Below, in pieces: positions 1-9,128 of a stretch of 64,000 nucleotides of DNA. This DNA is from Candidatus Electrothrix rattekaaiensis. GTDB taxonomy: Bacteria; Desulfobacterota; Desulfobulbia; Desulfobulbales; Desulfobulbaceae. How positions within the stretch are numbered: position 1 is the first letter of the stretch; each line of letters starts with the position of its first letter. A model generated the notes under the pieces. The model made no database searches, was not told the origin of the DNA, and saw nothing but the letters and a program-made list of their open reading frames with translations. Position numbers and translations under genes: made by a program. The stretch is taken from the NCBI GenBank assembly GCA_032595675.1, contig JAVQMD010000001.1, positions 124,001-188,000 on the forward strand. Direction: 5' to 3'.

Positions 1-115
1 ATTCCCGATGAATGGGTCGAGGCATTCCCGATGAATGGGTCGGGGCATTCCCGATGAATTGTCAGAGGCATTCCCGATGAATTTTCAGGGGCATTCTCGA
101 TGAATTGTACGGATA
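1..115. repeat. 23-bp tandem repeat array (5 units, truncated by window edge)
   Basis: Five head-to-tail units begin at 1, 24, 47, 70 and 93, an exact 23-bp period. Each starts ATTCCCGATGAAT (the fifth ATTCTCGATGAAT), followed by a more variable 10-bp half. There is no spacer/repeat alternation, so this is not CRISPR. Arrays of about 20-bp transposase-binding repeats are known at the ends of IS21-family elements, so an IS end lying to the left is possible, but no transposase is visible here. Confidence 0.85.
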
Positions 116-255
116 ACCGATCATGAGATATCGTTCCGATATCCGGGGATGTTTCAGAAATACATGCAGGCATGTTTTGCCCGTTTTATGCCCGGCCCGT
201 AAGGGTGGCCCCCTGTGTCCGCCCTGCAATCCCCACGATCCCGGTATGATCCACC

Positions 256-281
256 AAGGGCACGACACGTCGTGCCCCTAC
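256..281. repeat. REP-like GC palindrome 1
   Basis: A 9-bp perfect stem, GGGCACGAC (258-266) with GTCGTGCCC (269-277) and a 2-nt loop, continues into CCTAC on the right. It is one of a family of similar palindromes in this window (near 331, 8029, 26501, 34472 and 35827). Confidence 0.75.
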
Positions 282-330
282 AAAACCTTGGAATAACAAA
301 CGATCATGTTGTTATAACCAACGCCGCCGG

Positions 331-356
331 TAGGGTCACGGCGTGCCGTGACCTTA
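331..356. repeat. REP-like GC palindrome 2
   Basis: Stem GGTCACGGC (334-342) with GCCGTGACC (345-353), loop GT, flanked by TAG/TTA. It sits about 40 bp beyond the end of pckG and might also help end its transcription, but no T-run follows. Confidence 0.75.
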
Positions 357-392
357 CTGTGCGGGGCCCCGCTACCTACCCCGTGCCCCTGC

Positions 393-2384
393 TCAAAGCA
401 TATGCGCAGCCGCATATTCAATCACCTGCCCCGGAGTGACCACAGGTCCGATAGTAGATTCTAGGGCGCGGAGGTCTCGTCTCCAGGTATCAAGGGTGTG
501 GAAAAATTCTTCCGGCATTTCCTTTTCTTGGGCGAACTCCTCGTAGGATGTGTCTATCCGATGGATAAGGCTTTCAATGTACAGGGAGAACTGGTGGGTG
601 TAGACCTCCTGACTGTATTCCTTGTTAATCAGCTCGCTGAAGAGCCGTTTCAGGTCACGGTATTTGGGGATACGACCGATGGGGGTCCAGATATTTTCCA
701 CCTTGCCCTGATGCATCAGGGCCATGATCCGCATCCAGACCTTGGTGTCTTGTTTTTCTCCCAGGAGACCGTCTTCTTCTCCGGGGGCGAGTTCGCGGCG
801 GGCATTTTTATGCAGCCAGTAATTGACCTGAAAACCGCTGGGGAGGCAGTCTTCATGAATAGCAGGATTTTCTCCGAAGGCTTTATAATGGGCAATGTAT
901 TGTCCCAGAGGGCCGGGAAAGAATGCCTCGTTGGCAAAGGGCGAGCGTTTTTCACTACCATCGCTACCGAGTTCTGTCGCTGTGGTGGCTGAGCGGATAA
1001 TCGCTCCATGCACAACCGTGTTCATCCAGTCATGGGCCATGACAATGGTGGGCATGGTGCTGTAATCTCGACCTCCAAAAACGAGGGCACTCAGCTTGAC
1101 CCCTTCAGAATTTTCCGTAGCCGGGTCATAATTGGCCAAGGCCCCCAGGGGGATGGTAAAGCGGGCGTTTTTATGGGACATGGGGCGACCAGACTCTTTT
1201 GTCCATTCGCCAGCAAAATTACGCCCTGTTTCCGGCAAATCATAATCGCAGCCCTGCCAAAACGGTTTTTGTTCATGGACCAGCAGGTTGGAAAAAATGA
1301 CTTCTTCACCTTCCCGTTCCAGCACATCCATTGTTTCTGGGTCATCTGTCCGGTTCATGCCTTCGATAATCCCGAACATGCCTTTTTCTGGATTTACTGC
1401 TCGGACCTCACCGCTCTCCTTATCAATGAATATCTTGGCAAGATCGTCACCGATCAGGGCATCACCCGTCATTGCGGTTCCGGTCTTACCGCAGCCGCTG
1501 GGATATGCGCCCGCAAAATAGACTCTGTCGCCATCAACATCAAAACCAGTGATGAACATGTGTTCATCCAACCGACTGCCGAAATGGTGGCGCAGGTTGT
1601 TCATATTGGCGAAACGGTGATTGATTTTCTTTGGGGCAATGGAATTGCCCGCGTACTGGTTGTTGACGCTATAGGAATGGAAACGCTCCACATCCATGTA
1701 GATGCGCCGATGCTCAAGGTGGGCGGAAACATGGTCGGCTGTCAAGTCGCCAGCAGTATGGTAGTTGATAAAGAGGTAGCCTTTTTCTTCTACATCGCGG
1801 GAAAAATTCTTCGGGTCAATCATGCGATAGAGCAGGTACTCACTATGGATGACATAGTATGAATCCGTGATCTGGAGGGTCGGGTCTGCAACCCTGCTGC
1901 CGATGGGACCACGGGAGATGAATGAGACAATCATCTCTTTATTAACCATGAGATCATCCATGATCATGCGAACCTCAACCAATCCGGCCCGATGGTCGAT
2001 TTTTTGCTGGAGAGAGCTGATAGGCGTATCTGGGTATGCGAGGTATTTTGTATTGGCTGTGTCGCGTCCCTGGTCCTTAGGCCCGTCGAAATGGTAGGTG
2101 TGACCCGAGGTTGCCAGCGGGAACTCTTCATTATGGTTGAGGGCCTGCCGCCTAATATAGGCCATATCTTCTTCTGAACCGGTATTCAGGAACAGGGAGG
2201 CGGGGTTCATTCTGGTGGCACCGTTGAAGATAGGTTCGATGACAGCCGGACTGCACAGCATCAGTTTAGAAGAGTCAGCCTTGTCCATCAACCCTTCAAG
2301 GAAGGTTTTCATTGTTTCTAGTCTGAAAACGCTTGTCGAGCTGTCTTGCGTGTGCCGGGTGTTCTGTCGGTCATCAGTATTCAT
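393..2384 (-). CDS. pckG: Phosphoenolpyruvate carboxykinase (GTP)
   Basis: Interconverts oxaloacetate + GTP with phosphoenolpyruvate + CO2 + GDP in the cytosol, linking the C4-acid pool to gluconeogenesis. The 663-residue protein has the PEPCK nucleotide-binding loop PSGCGKTG (about residues 296-303; family form PSACGKTN), whose Cys lies in the active site. The downstream IGDD and NPEKGMFG stretches are also typical of the GTP class. It is about 40 residues longer than usual GTP-PEPCK, with a polar N-terminal tail, so a later start such as Met25 is possible. The ribosome site before the chosen ATG is weak. It stands alone, divergent from the GT2/acyltransferase pair. Family assignment is firm. 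Confidence 0.93.
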   Translation of the reverse strand: MNTDDRQNTRHTQDSSTSVFRLETMKTFLEGLMDKADSSKLMLCSPAVIEPIFNGATRMNPASLFLNTGSEEDMAYIRRQALNHNEEFPLATSGHTYHFDGPKDQGRDTANTKYLAYPDTPISSLQQKIDHRAGLVEVRMIMDDLMVNKEMIVSFISRGPIGSRVADPTLQITDSYYVIHSEYLLYRMIDPKNFSRDVEEKGYLFINYHTAGDLTADHVSAHLEHRRIYMDVERFHSYSVNNQYAGNSIAPKKINHRFANMNNLRHHFGSRLDEHMFITGFDVDGDRVYFAGAYPSGCGKTGTAMTGDALIGDDLAKIFIDKESGEVRAVNPEKGMFGIIEGMNRTDDPETMDVLEREGEEVIFSNLLVHEQKPFWQGCDYDLPETGRNFAGEWTKESGRPMSHKNARFTIPLGALANYDPATENSEGVKLSALVFGGRDYSTMPTIVMAHDWMNTVVHGAIIRSATTATELGSDGSEKRSPFANEAFFPGPLGQYIAHYKAFGENPAIHEDCLPSGFQVNYWLHKNARRELAPGEEDGLLGEKQDTKVWMRIMALMHQGKVENIWTPIGRIPKYRDLKRLFSELINKEYSQEVYTHQFSLYIESLIHRIDTSYEEFAQEKEMPEEFFHTLDTWRRDLRALESTIGPVVTPGQVIEYAAAHML

Positions 2385-2417
2385 GGTTGGGTTCTCGTGG
2401 GAGTTATAGAAGATGCA

Positions 2418-2630
2418 TTATCTTTCTTTTTGTACTTTCGCTCTTCGCTCTATATCCATAGCATATTTCGGCGGAATCTGAAAGCCACTTGCGTCGGCAA
2501 GAGAAGAGTGAGAGGGGGATAAGCTATTTTTCAAGCGAATGCTCGTTTTTGCTTGCCTTGTTAAGGCGATCCTTTTAGAATTTATTTTTGGACTTACGTC
2601 CTTTGCCTTAATAATAGGATGTTCCTGCAT
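2418..2630 (-). CDS. Possible small basic protein upstream of pckG
   Basis: A 70-codon frame starting at ATG 2630, preceded by a strong GAGGAG ribosome site 6-7 nt upstream and ending 33 bp before pckG. The product would be Lys/Arg/Ser-rich with no recognised domain or membrane segment. Support is only the ribosome site and position. It could be a leader peptide for pckG or a chance frame. Confidence 0.3.
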   Translation of the reverse strand: MQEHPIIKAKDVSPKINSKRIALTRQAKTSIRLKNSLSPSHSSLADASGFQIPPKYAMDIERRAKVQKER

Positions 2631-2664
2631 GAATATCTCCTCTCTGAACTCGTAACTGTCCCCC

Positions 2665-3390
2665 ATGCCCCCCGCCATAATCATCCCAGTCTACAACCAC
2701 GGCAGACAAATAGGTGAGGTTGTCCGTAAGGCCCAACAGCTTAACCTGCCGATCTTTGTGCTTGATGACGGCTCCACCGACACCACCCCGGAAGTTCTGG
2801 CCTCCCTTGACGGAATTGACGGTATGAACAACGGCATTACCGTCCTTTGCCATGCGGAAAACCAGGGCAAAGGAGCTGCTCTCCTCACCGGTTTCAAGGC
2901 CGCAGCGGCACAGGGGCATGACTGGGCTGTCAGTCTGGATGGCGACGGCCAGCATCACCCTGAAGACGCGGAAAAGCTGCTGCACGCAGTTCGGGGCAAG
3001 GAACGCTGTCTGGTCATCGGTAAACGGCAGGGCATGGAAAACAATGCCGATGTCCCCTGGACCAGCCGCTTTGGCCGGGGTTTTTCCAATTTCTGGGTAT
3101 GGGCCGCAGGCGGTCCGTGGCTGGCAGACTCCCAATCCGGTTTCCGGCTCTATCCGCTCCCGGAGGCCCTGCACCTGCATGTTCAGGCTCGTCGCTACCA
3201 GTTCGAGGTGGAGATCCTGGTTAAGGCCCGACAGCAGGGACTTGCTGTCAAGGAGGTTCCTATCCGGGTTGTTTATCAGCCCAAGGGGGTACGGGTGAGC
3301 CATTTTCAGCCCTGGTTGGATTTTCTGCGCAACTCCGTAACCTTCAATAGTTTGATATGGAAAAGAATTTTTAGGATATTCAAACGATGA
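2665..3390 (+). CDS. Family 2 glycosyltransferase
   Basis: A 241-residue GT-A fold transferase of the dolichol-phosphate-mannose-synthase-like GT2 type. The N-terminal IIIPVYN strand, DDGSTD (34-39) and the metal-binding DGD (92-94) in SLDGDGQH are all present. No membrane segment is evident, so it probably acts at the cytoplasmic face. The stop overlaps the next gene's start (ATGA), so the two are translationally coupled. GT2 plus LpxL-like acyltransferase pairs occur in lipid and aryl-polyene pathways, but no other such genes are present here and the substrate is unknown. Confidence 0.85.
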   Translation: MPPAIIIPVYNHGRQIGEVVRKAQQLNLPIFVLDDGSTDTTPEVLASLDGIDGMNNGITVLCHAENQGKGAALLTGFKAAAAQGHDWAVSLDGDGQHHPEDAEKLLHAVRGKERCLVIGKRQGMENNADVPWTSRFGRGFSNFWVWAAGGPWLADSQSGFRLYPLPEALHLHVQARRYQFEVEILVKARQQGLAVKEVPIRVVYQPKGVRVSHFQPWLDFLRNSVTFNSLIWKRIFRIFKR

Positions 3391-4253
3391 ACGGTTTTTG
3401 GTATAGAGTGGTTGCTTGGGCATCCAGGATCTTCGGCTCTTGGTTTTTCGCCCTTATCGCCCGGCTCATCGCTGCTGGCTATTTCCTCTTTTCCCGAAAC
3501 GTCCCGGAAAGTCGCCGTTTCTATGCAGCCTTGTATCCAGAACAAAGCAAAATTTATCATCTCTGGTGTACCTTTCAGCAGTACCAGCATTTCACCACCA
3601 TCCATTTTGACCGGTTGCTGCTGAATAGATCCCGTCCCGTTGATTTCACTTCCCAGGGCTGGGAAAATCTGGAAGCGGTGATCGGGAAACAGGGCGGCAT
3701 CCTCCTGATGTCCCATCTTGGTAACTGGGAAATGGCGGCCACCCTGCTCAAGCGGCAAAAGGCGGATCTCCGTTTGCTGCTCTATATGGGCGTCAAGGAG
3801 AAAGAAGGGGTGGAGCGCATTCAGAAAGAGGACCTGCAACGATCCGGGGTGACCATTATCGGGGTTGATCAGGGAGAAAACGCGGCTTTTTCCGCTGTGG
3901 AGGGGATTCGCTTTCTTCAATCTGGTGGGCTGGTGTCCCTGACCGGGGACAGGCTGTGGCGACATGATCAGCGCAGGCTGCGGGTGACCTTTCTCGGCCA
4001 TGATGCCTTTCTCCCGGAAGCACCGTTTATCTTTGCCCTAGTTTCCGGCTCGCCCTTATTCGCCTTTTTCACCTTCCGCACAGAAAAGGGGTACACCTTT
4101 TCCCTGTCCGATCCCATTGCTGTGAAGGCAGAATCCCGGCAGGACAGGGCTACCGCCGTGAGCCGGGCTGCTCAACAGTATGCGGATATGCTGGAGCAGG
4201 TCTTACGACAGCACCCCTTTGAATGGTATCATTTTGAGCGTTTTATTCATTGA
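3387..4253 (+). CDS. LpxL/HtrB-like acyltransferase
   Basis: A 288-residue member of the bacterial lipid A late-acyltransferase family. It has an N-terminal membrane anchor (about residues 18-36) and the catalytic H-X4-E motif in SHLGNWE (His110, Glu115). Such enzymes move an acyl chain from acyl-ACP to a glycolipid at the inner membrane. The gene overlaps the preceding glycosyltransferase by 4 bp, suggesting the pair glycosylates and then acylates one lipid. Assignment to lipid A itself is not certain, since partners of an aryl-polyene or other lipid route look alike. Confidence 0.82.
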   Translation: MNGFWYRVVAWASRIFGSWFFALIARLIAAGYFLFSRNVPESRRFYAALYPEQSKIYHLWCTFQQYQHFTTIHFDRLLLNRSRPVDFTSQGWENLEAVIGKQGGILLMSHLGNWEMAATLLKRQKADLRLLLYMGVKEKEGVERIQKEDLQRSGVTIIGVDQGENAAFSAVEGIRFLQSGGLVSLTGDRLWRHDQRRLRVTFLGHDAFLPEAPFIFALVSGSPLFAFFTFRTEKGYTFSLSDPIAVKAESRQDRATAVSRAAQQYADMLEQVLRQHPFEWYHFERFIH

Positions 4254-4258
4254 CTGTT

Positions 4259-5587
4259 TCACGCTACGAGAGGGGTGAGGGGGCCGATCAACCGAATCTT
4301 TACCCGCTGATTTTTCTCTGTTTCGCCACGCCCGTTGTTTCCATCTGCCTTGCAAACAAGATGTATGATCGCGTTGATCGGCTCAAGTTTTCCTGCTGGA
4401 CGAACCTGTACGCGACCATTGCGTAAGGTCGCCACAGCACTTTTGAGGGCAAGATGCCCGGTCCTTCGAATATTCACCGGTTCTGTCAGGGTGGCATCCA
4501 CTAATCCATTGGATATTATGTCGTTTTCCGGCAAACCTTGGAGACGATGCAACCCCGGAACAACAAGTTCATGAAAGAGCAGGCGGACCGCAGGCGGCGG
4601 GCCGGGGAGGGCGAAGAGCGGGGTGTTTTCGATCAGAGCAAATAGCGTTGCTTTGCCGGGACGTACCTTCAGTCGATTATACACAGGTTTTCCGCCAAGA
4701 CGGGTAACGACCTGTTCCAGCAGATCAAATTTCCCTGGTCCCATACCGCCCGTGCTGATCAGCAGGTCCGGTTTGTCTCGGGCCAGCACCTGCCGAATAC
4801 AGGTAATAATCATATTCGCATCATCCCCCACAGTCACTGACTGTACAAGACGGCAATGTTCCTGCTGTAACAGGGCAGTCAGCAACACCCCGTTACTGGA
4901 TATTTTTTGGCCGGGGAGGAGCTTTTCTCCACTCTTGATCAGTTCGCTACCAGTGCAGATTACCGCCACTCCCGGACGTCGATACACCCTGACCTGCTGC
5001 GAGCCGTTTTCCGCCAAGAGAAGGAGATGGTCGGGACCGAGCCGAGTTCCGGCGGCAACCAGTTCCTGCCCCTGCCTGATATCCTTTCCCTGCGAACGGA
5101 TATAGAGCTGTTTTCGTCTCAGTTCCTTTCTTGCTATCGTCAGCCGCGAGCCTTTTTCCTGACAGATCTCAAAGGGCATAACCCGCACAGCACCGGAGGG
5201 CAGCATGGCTCCGGTCATAATTCTATACGCCTGTCCAGGCTGAATCCGCTGTTGTTCAAGGCAACCGGCAGCAACTTCCCCGTTCAGCTGGAATTCAGCA
5301 GATAACTCGTCAACGGAATGGGGTTGTTCGGCAAGAGCAAAACCATCTCGGGTCGATTGGTTATAGGAGGGTTTAGGTCGGTCAGCAAAAATGGATACGG
5401 CATTGATGCGCCCCAATGCCTGAGCAAGAGGCACTTGCTCCTGTGCTAAAGGGCTTAGCTTGGCAGCAATGGCTGCATGGGCTTCTTGGAGTGAATACGT
5501 AAGAGAGGGAGAGTTATCCTTCATCATTTCCTGGGGTAGTGGAGCATTGAGTGAGATGCTGGGGGGCATTGCATTCCAGACCAGCAT
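4259..5587 (-). CDS. moeA: Molybdopterin molybdenumtransferase MoeA
   Basis: Inserts molybdate into adenylated molybdopterin to form molybdenum cofactor. The 442-residue protein shows the MoeA N-terminal STRDGFA motif (about 78), the MPT-binding STGGMGPGKFD block (about 277-287) and LPGPPPAV (about 326), where most homologues have LPGNPV. It is convergent with the acyltransferase, with only 5 bp between the stops. The start is uncertain: ATG 5587 has a weak ribosome site, and a downstream ATG pair (MMKDN) lies just after AGGAA. A formate dehydrogenase or other molybdoenzyme is not in the window. Confidence 0.92.
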   Translation of the reverse strand: MLVWNAMPPSISLNAPLPQEMMKDNSPSLTYSLQEAHAAIAAKLSPLAQEQVPLAQALGRINAVSIFADRPKPSYNQSTRDGFALAEQPHSVDELSAEFQLNGEVAAGCLEQQRIQPGQAYRIMTGAMLPSGAVRVMPFEICQEKGSRLTIARKELRRKQLYIRSQGKDIRQGQELVAAGTRLGPDHLLLLAENGSQQVRVYRRPGVAVICTGSELIKSGEKLLPGQKISSNGVLLTALLQQEHCRLVQSVTVGDDANMIITCIRQVLARDKPDLLISTGGMGPGKFDLLEQVVTRLGGKPVYNRLKVRPGKATLFALIENTPLFALPGPPPAVRLLFHELVVPGLHRLQGLPENDIISNGLVDATLTEPVNIRRTGHLALKSAVATLRNGRVQVRPAGKLEPINAIIHLVCKADGNNGRGETEKNQRVKIRLIGPLTPLVA

Positions 5588-5872
5588 TTTTCCAGAGAAA
5601 TTAAAAAGGTATTCGGTTGTTCGGTAAAAGTAAAGTCGTATGCAAGAAATTGAGTATGCAGGGCAAGTAGGTCAGCTCGATACCACAGCGGTCTGTTTAC
5701 TCAGGCTGGCTGAATAGGAAAAAAATCTAACATTATTGCTTCGGGTAAGGTACAGTATGCTACGTTTATTGTAGCCCGGAGGGATACATCGGTAATAGGC
5801 TGGCAATAATGAGAATTCCCTGAGAAAGAAAGGCCAAGTGCAGCAAAATCGCTGAAAATAAGAGGTAACTGT

Positions 5873-6985
5873 ATGGAAACAGAGGTTGTCGTCGTTCATG
5901 CGGAAAGAGCTCCTATGAAGGGCGTTGCCGATCCCGGCCCACATCAGATATATAAAAATCCGCAGGTCTCTGTCGAAAAAAGAACCTTACAGGAGCTGGA
6001 TCCTGATGAAATCAGGGTGCAGATGCTTTATGCCGGTATCTGCGGCACAGATGTGCATTTAGCGGAACGCATTCCGGAAACCGGATATATTCGAAGTTCG
6101 GCCCCTGCTGAAATTCCTTCTGAAGGAAGGGTTATAGGTCATGAAGGGGTCGGTAGGATTTTGGAAACAGGCGCCAATGTCCGTCACCTGCACGCCGGGG
6201 CCATTGTTACCTTTGAATCTATCATTGTTTGCCATTACTGCGATGTCTGCCGGAAAGGGCATTTTAACCAGTGCCGCAATGCAAAATTATTAGGCCTGGA
6301 AAAAGACGGCATCTTTGGGACAACTGTGGATATCGCAGCCATGCTGGCCCATGATGTCACTGATCTGGTGAAGAGCGATCAGGATCTGCAAAGTGCGGCC
6401 TGTGTGGAACCTGCTGGCGTCGCCTATGTGGCCTGTCAGAATACCCATATCAAGGGCGGAGACTCTGTGGTTATCTTCGGAGCCGGGCCTATCGGTTTGT
6501 TTGCCGCTATATTCAGCAAGCTGATTTTCGGAGCTTCTTCCGTGCATATTGTTGAGCCGGTGCCTTTTCGGCGGCAATTCGCTAGCAAATGGTGCGATTA
6601 TGTGTACACACCAAAGGAATTCTTTGCCGCTCCTCCGATGGGCGTTGATGTGGTGATCGAAGCGTCCGGTTACCTGGATAATGTGAATAAGGTTTTTCGT
6701 CAGATCAATGCCAACGGTCGCATAGCCTTTCTAGCACGAAGCGGAATGCCACTGACCCTGGATGCTATGGATCATATGATTACGAATGCGATTCAGCTCA
6801 TCGGCTCCAGAGGTCATCTTTGCGGAGCCTTTACAGATATCCTGCGTCTGTACCGAGAAGGTAAGATACCCTTGCACGAAGTTGTCACCACTGTCTTGAA
6901 AGGTCCAGCAGAGTTGGCAGACTTCATGCAAAGTCCGGATAAGATTTTCAGTGAAAACTGCAAGGTTCTTGTCCGACTGAGGTGA
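5873..6985 (+). CDS. Zinc-dependent alcohol dehydrogenase (MDR superfamily)
   Basis: A 370-residue medium-chain dehydrogenase of the threonine/sorbitol dehydrogenase type. It has a catalytic zinc Cys57 in CGTDVH, HE at 90-91, the four structural-zinc cysteines 120, 123, 126 and 134, and the NAD(P)-binding GAGPIG (203-208). It oxidises an alcohol or polyol with NAD(P)+, but the substrate cannot be told from sequence. The ATG at 5873 is preceded by AGAGG at 8 nt. It ends 3 bp before holB, so the two may be co-transcribed by chance of spacing. Confidence 0.85.
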   Translation: METEVVVVHAERAPMKGVADPGPHQIYKNPQVSVEKRTLQELDPDEIRVQMLYAGICGTDVHLAERIPETGYIRSSAPAEIPSEGRVIGHEGVGRILETGANVRHLHAGAIVTFESIIVCHYCDVCRKGHFNQCRNAKLLGLEKDGIFGTTVDIAAMLAHDVTDLVKSDQDLQSAACVEPAGVAYVACQNTHIKGGDSVVIFGAGPIGLFAAIFSKLIFGASSVHIVEPVPFRRQFASKWCDYVYTPKEFFAAPPMGVDVVIEASGYLDNVNKVFRQINANGRIAFLARSGMPLTLDAMDHMITNAIQLIGSRGHLCGAFTDILRLYREGKIPLHEVVTTVLKGPAELADFMQSPDKIFSENCKVLVRLR

Positions 6986-6988
6986 GGT

Positions 6989-7975
6989 ATGCCTTTTTCG
7001 TCAATTATCGGCCAGCCCAAGGCGGTCAACCTGCTCACCCGTGCCCTTAACGGCAATCGTCTGGCGCATGGGTATCTCTTTGTCGGCCCTGGAGGGGTCG
7101 GCAAAACCACAACAGCCCACGCCTTGGCAGCGCACCTTTTTTGTCAGACAGCGGAGGTTAGCTCCCCCTGCGGCTATTGCAGTGGCTGTATCAAGGTGCG
7201 CTCTGGCAATCATCCTGACCTGTTGACCATCAGACCTGAAGGAGCTGGGATCAAGATCCAGCAAATCCGTGAACTGAAAAAAAGCCTTTCCTTCCCCCCC
7301 TTTGAAGCGGAGCTGCGGATCGTCATTATTGAAGATACGCAGACCATGAAGCGGGAAGCAGGGAACAGTCTGCTCAAGATCCTGGAAGAACCTCCTCCCA
7401 ATAATCTCCTGCTGCTGGTAGCGGCAGACTCTGAGCCTCTTCTGGACACCATCGTCTCAAGATGCCAAGTCATTCCTTTTATGGCCTTGCCCGCAGAGCA
7501 GGCAGTTGCGATTATTCAGCGAAATCATCCCGAGTTTGGTACAGAAGAGGCCGAGACTCTGGCCAAGCTGACCGGAGGATGCCCGGGGCAGGCCGGAATC
7601 CTGTATAATGATGAGGTCTTGCTTCTGCACAAGGAATGTATTCAGGCCCTGTCAGCGAAGAATGGAACCCAGGCCGAATTGCTGGAGCAGGCCCTTTATC
7701 TGGCCGGTCGTCTTGCCGAACTCAAGGACGGGCTGGATCAGCTCTTTGATCTCCTTGCCCTCTCTTTGAAAGAAAATATGATTGCCCTACTCAGTGAAAA
7801 CAAACAGACTGATCCAGATGTCCCCTCAGTAGCACGAGGGGGAGCAAGAGAGCACTGGAATTTGCAGCGTCTTTCTGCTATGGTGGACGCTGTTGATGCC
7901 GCTCGTCGTCAACTGGCGAGGAATTGTAACCGGGCCTTGGTTTGCGAGGTTTTGCTGCTGGAACTCTTTGCATAA
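6989..7975 (+). CDS. holB: DNA polymerase III delta' subunit
   Basis: A clamp-loader subunit that helps load the sliding clamp at primed DNA. The 328-residue protein has the Walker A GPGGVGKT (33-40), zinc-binding cysteines 52, 61, 64 and 67, the delta' LLKILEEPP stretch and the SRC motif (VSRCQ). Followed by ricT, as in Bacillus (holB-yaaT) and many other genomes. The C-terminal collar domain is poorly conserved, as is usual. Confidence 0.92.
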   Translation: MPFSSIIGQPKAVNLLTRALNGNRLAHGYLFVGPGGVGKTTTAHALAAHLFCQTAEVSSPCGYCSGCIKVRSGNHPDLLTIRPEGAGIKIQQIRELKKSLSFPPFEAELRIVIIEDTQTMKREAGNSLLKILEEPPPNNLLLLVAADSEPLLDTIVSRCQVIPFMALPAEQAVAIIQRNHPEFGTEEAETLAKLTGGCPGQAGILYNDEVLLLHKECIQALSAKNGTQAELLEQALYLAGRLAELKDGLDQLFDLLALSLKENMIALLSENKQTDPDVPSVARGGAREHWNLQRLSAMVDAVDAARRQLARNCNRALVCEVLLLELFA

Positions 7976-8028
7976 AGAAACAGGAAGGGATTCTTCAAAA
8001 AAAGGTACCCTTTTGAGGTGCAGGATTG

Positions 8029-8053
8029 TAGGGGTACACGGCGTGCCGTGCCA
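8029..8053. repeat. REP-like GC palindrome, degenerate
   Basis: CACGGC (8037-8042) pairs with GCCGTG (8045-8050), with partly matching GGGG/CC arms. It has the same core as the palindromes at 256, 331, 26501 and 34472 and lies in the holB-ricT gap. Confidence 0.6.
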
Positions 8054-8120
8054 CAGCAAGTCGTTCATCACTCCATTCATTCTAATAAAGATCTGCCGGT
8101 ACATAACCGGTGAACTATAT

Positions 8121-9092
8121 ATGACGGAAATTAAAGAATTACAATCTCTTGAGCCGCTTTTCAATACTACAGCAGATGCCGATCATTGCGGGGAAAAAAA
8201 ATATTTTTATCGTATTCGTTTTCGGGATCAAGGGCAGGAATACACTGCCTTGAGCATTGAACCTGACCTGCGCAATGGTGATGTTGTGACAGTGGAGGCA
8301 GAGCAGTGTCTGGAGCCGGTGACGGTTATTAGCAGAACAGCAGGCGCAACAGAACCGGATATCAAAAGGGGCTTTTCCTATAAAATCCTTCGGCGTGCAA
8401 ATGCGGAGGAAAAGAAAAAGTATGAGTATTTGCCGGTCCTGGAAAAACAGGCGGCCTCTTTTTGCCGGGAATGTATAAAAAAGCATTCGTTATCCATGCA
8501 TCTGGTCCGGGCGGAGCGTTTTTTTAACGGATCCAAGGTGATTTTTTATTTTACTGCGGAAAACCGGGTGGATTTCCGGGAGCTGGTCAAGGATTTGGTG
8601 CAGGAATTTCGCACTAGGGTTGAAATGCGCCAGATCGGGGTTCGGCACGAGACCAAGATGACCGGCGGCATAGGGGCTTGTGGTCGGGAGTTATGCTGCA
8701 CCTCGTTTTTGCAAAAGTTTGATTCCGTGTCCATCAAAATGGCCAAGACCCAGGATCTTCCCTTGAATCCGGCCAAGATTTCCGGGGTCTGCAACCGGCT
8801 ACTCTGCTGTTTGACCTATGAGTTTGATAACTACAAAAGCATAAAGCGGGAAATGCCCCGTGTCGGTCGTCTGTTGAATTATGAGGGGACTGTCTATCGG
8901 GTTGTGCGAATTTTTGCCCTACAAGGCACGGTGCTGGCTGTGTCCCGCGAGAACGGGGAGCTGTTGATGACCGAGGAACAGTGGCGGGCAGCAACACCGG
9001 TGAGTCGTCAAGCACCGAAAAAAGGTAAGGCAAAGGTCGGTAAAAAGACTGGTCAGCGAAAAAAGGGAAAAAAGGACGAAACGTCCGATTGA
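8121..9092 (+). CDS. ricT: PSP1-domain protein RicT/YaaT
   Basis: A 323-residue PSP1-domain protein. In Bacillus, RicT (YaaT) works in an iron-sulfur complex that steers RNase Y and mRNA processing. The role here is inferred from the family. The signature cysteine blocks are present: ACGRELCC (Cys187, 192, 193) and CNRLLCC (Cys224, 229, 230). The Lys-rich tail (about 295-323) looks disordered. ATG 8121 is chosen because GGTGA lies upstream and homologues start here. The open frame extends 76 codons further upstream into holB and the palindrome. Confidence 0.88.
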   Translation: MTEIKELQSLEPLFNTTADADHCGEKKYFYRIRFRDQGQEYTALSIEPDLRNGDVVTVEAEQCLEPVTVISRTAGATEPDIKRGFSYKILRRANAEEKKKYEYLPVLEKQAASFCRECIKKHSLSMHLVRAERFFNGSKVIFYFTAENRVDFRELVKDLVQEFRTRVEMRQIGVRHETKMTGGIGACGRELCCTSFLQKFDSVSIKMAKTQDLPLNPAKISGVCNRLLCCLTYEFDNYKSIKREMPRVGRLLNYEGTVYRVVRIFALQGTVLAVSRENGELLMTEEQWRAATPVSRQAPKKGKAKVGKKTGQRKKGKKDETSD

Positions 9093-9128
9093 TCAAACCT
9101 GTAAATAATACCCTGGACAGAGAAACCG

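Larger units (their letters stand above)
1..392. other. Gene-less stretch left of pckG
   Basis: Holds the 23-bp array and two REP-like palindromes. The short open frames here overlap these repeats and show no recognisable protein features, so no gene is called. Confidence 0.6.

Noticed and set aside
1-115. Possible CRISPR array
   Set aside because: Units are contiguous with no unique spacers, and no cas genes are near.
498-1862. Long open frames on the plus strand across pckG (164 and 284 codons)
   Set aside because: They are antisense to a clearly conserved enzyme and have no domain or ribosome-site support.
2608-3423. 271-codon minus-strand frame over the glycosyltransferase
   Set aside because: Shadow of the plus-strand GT2 gene, which has the DDGSTD and DGD motifs.
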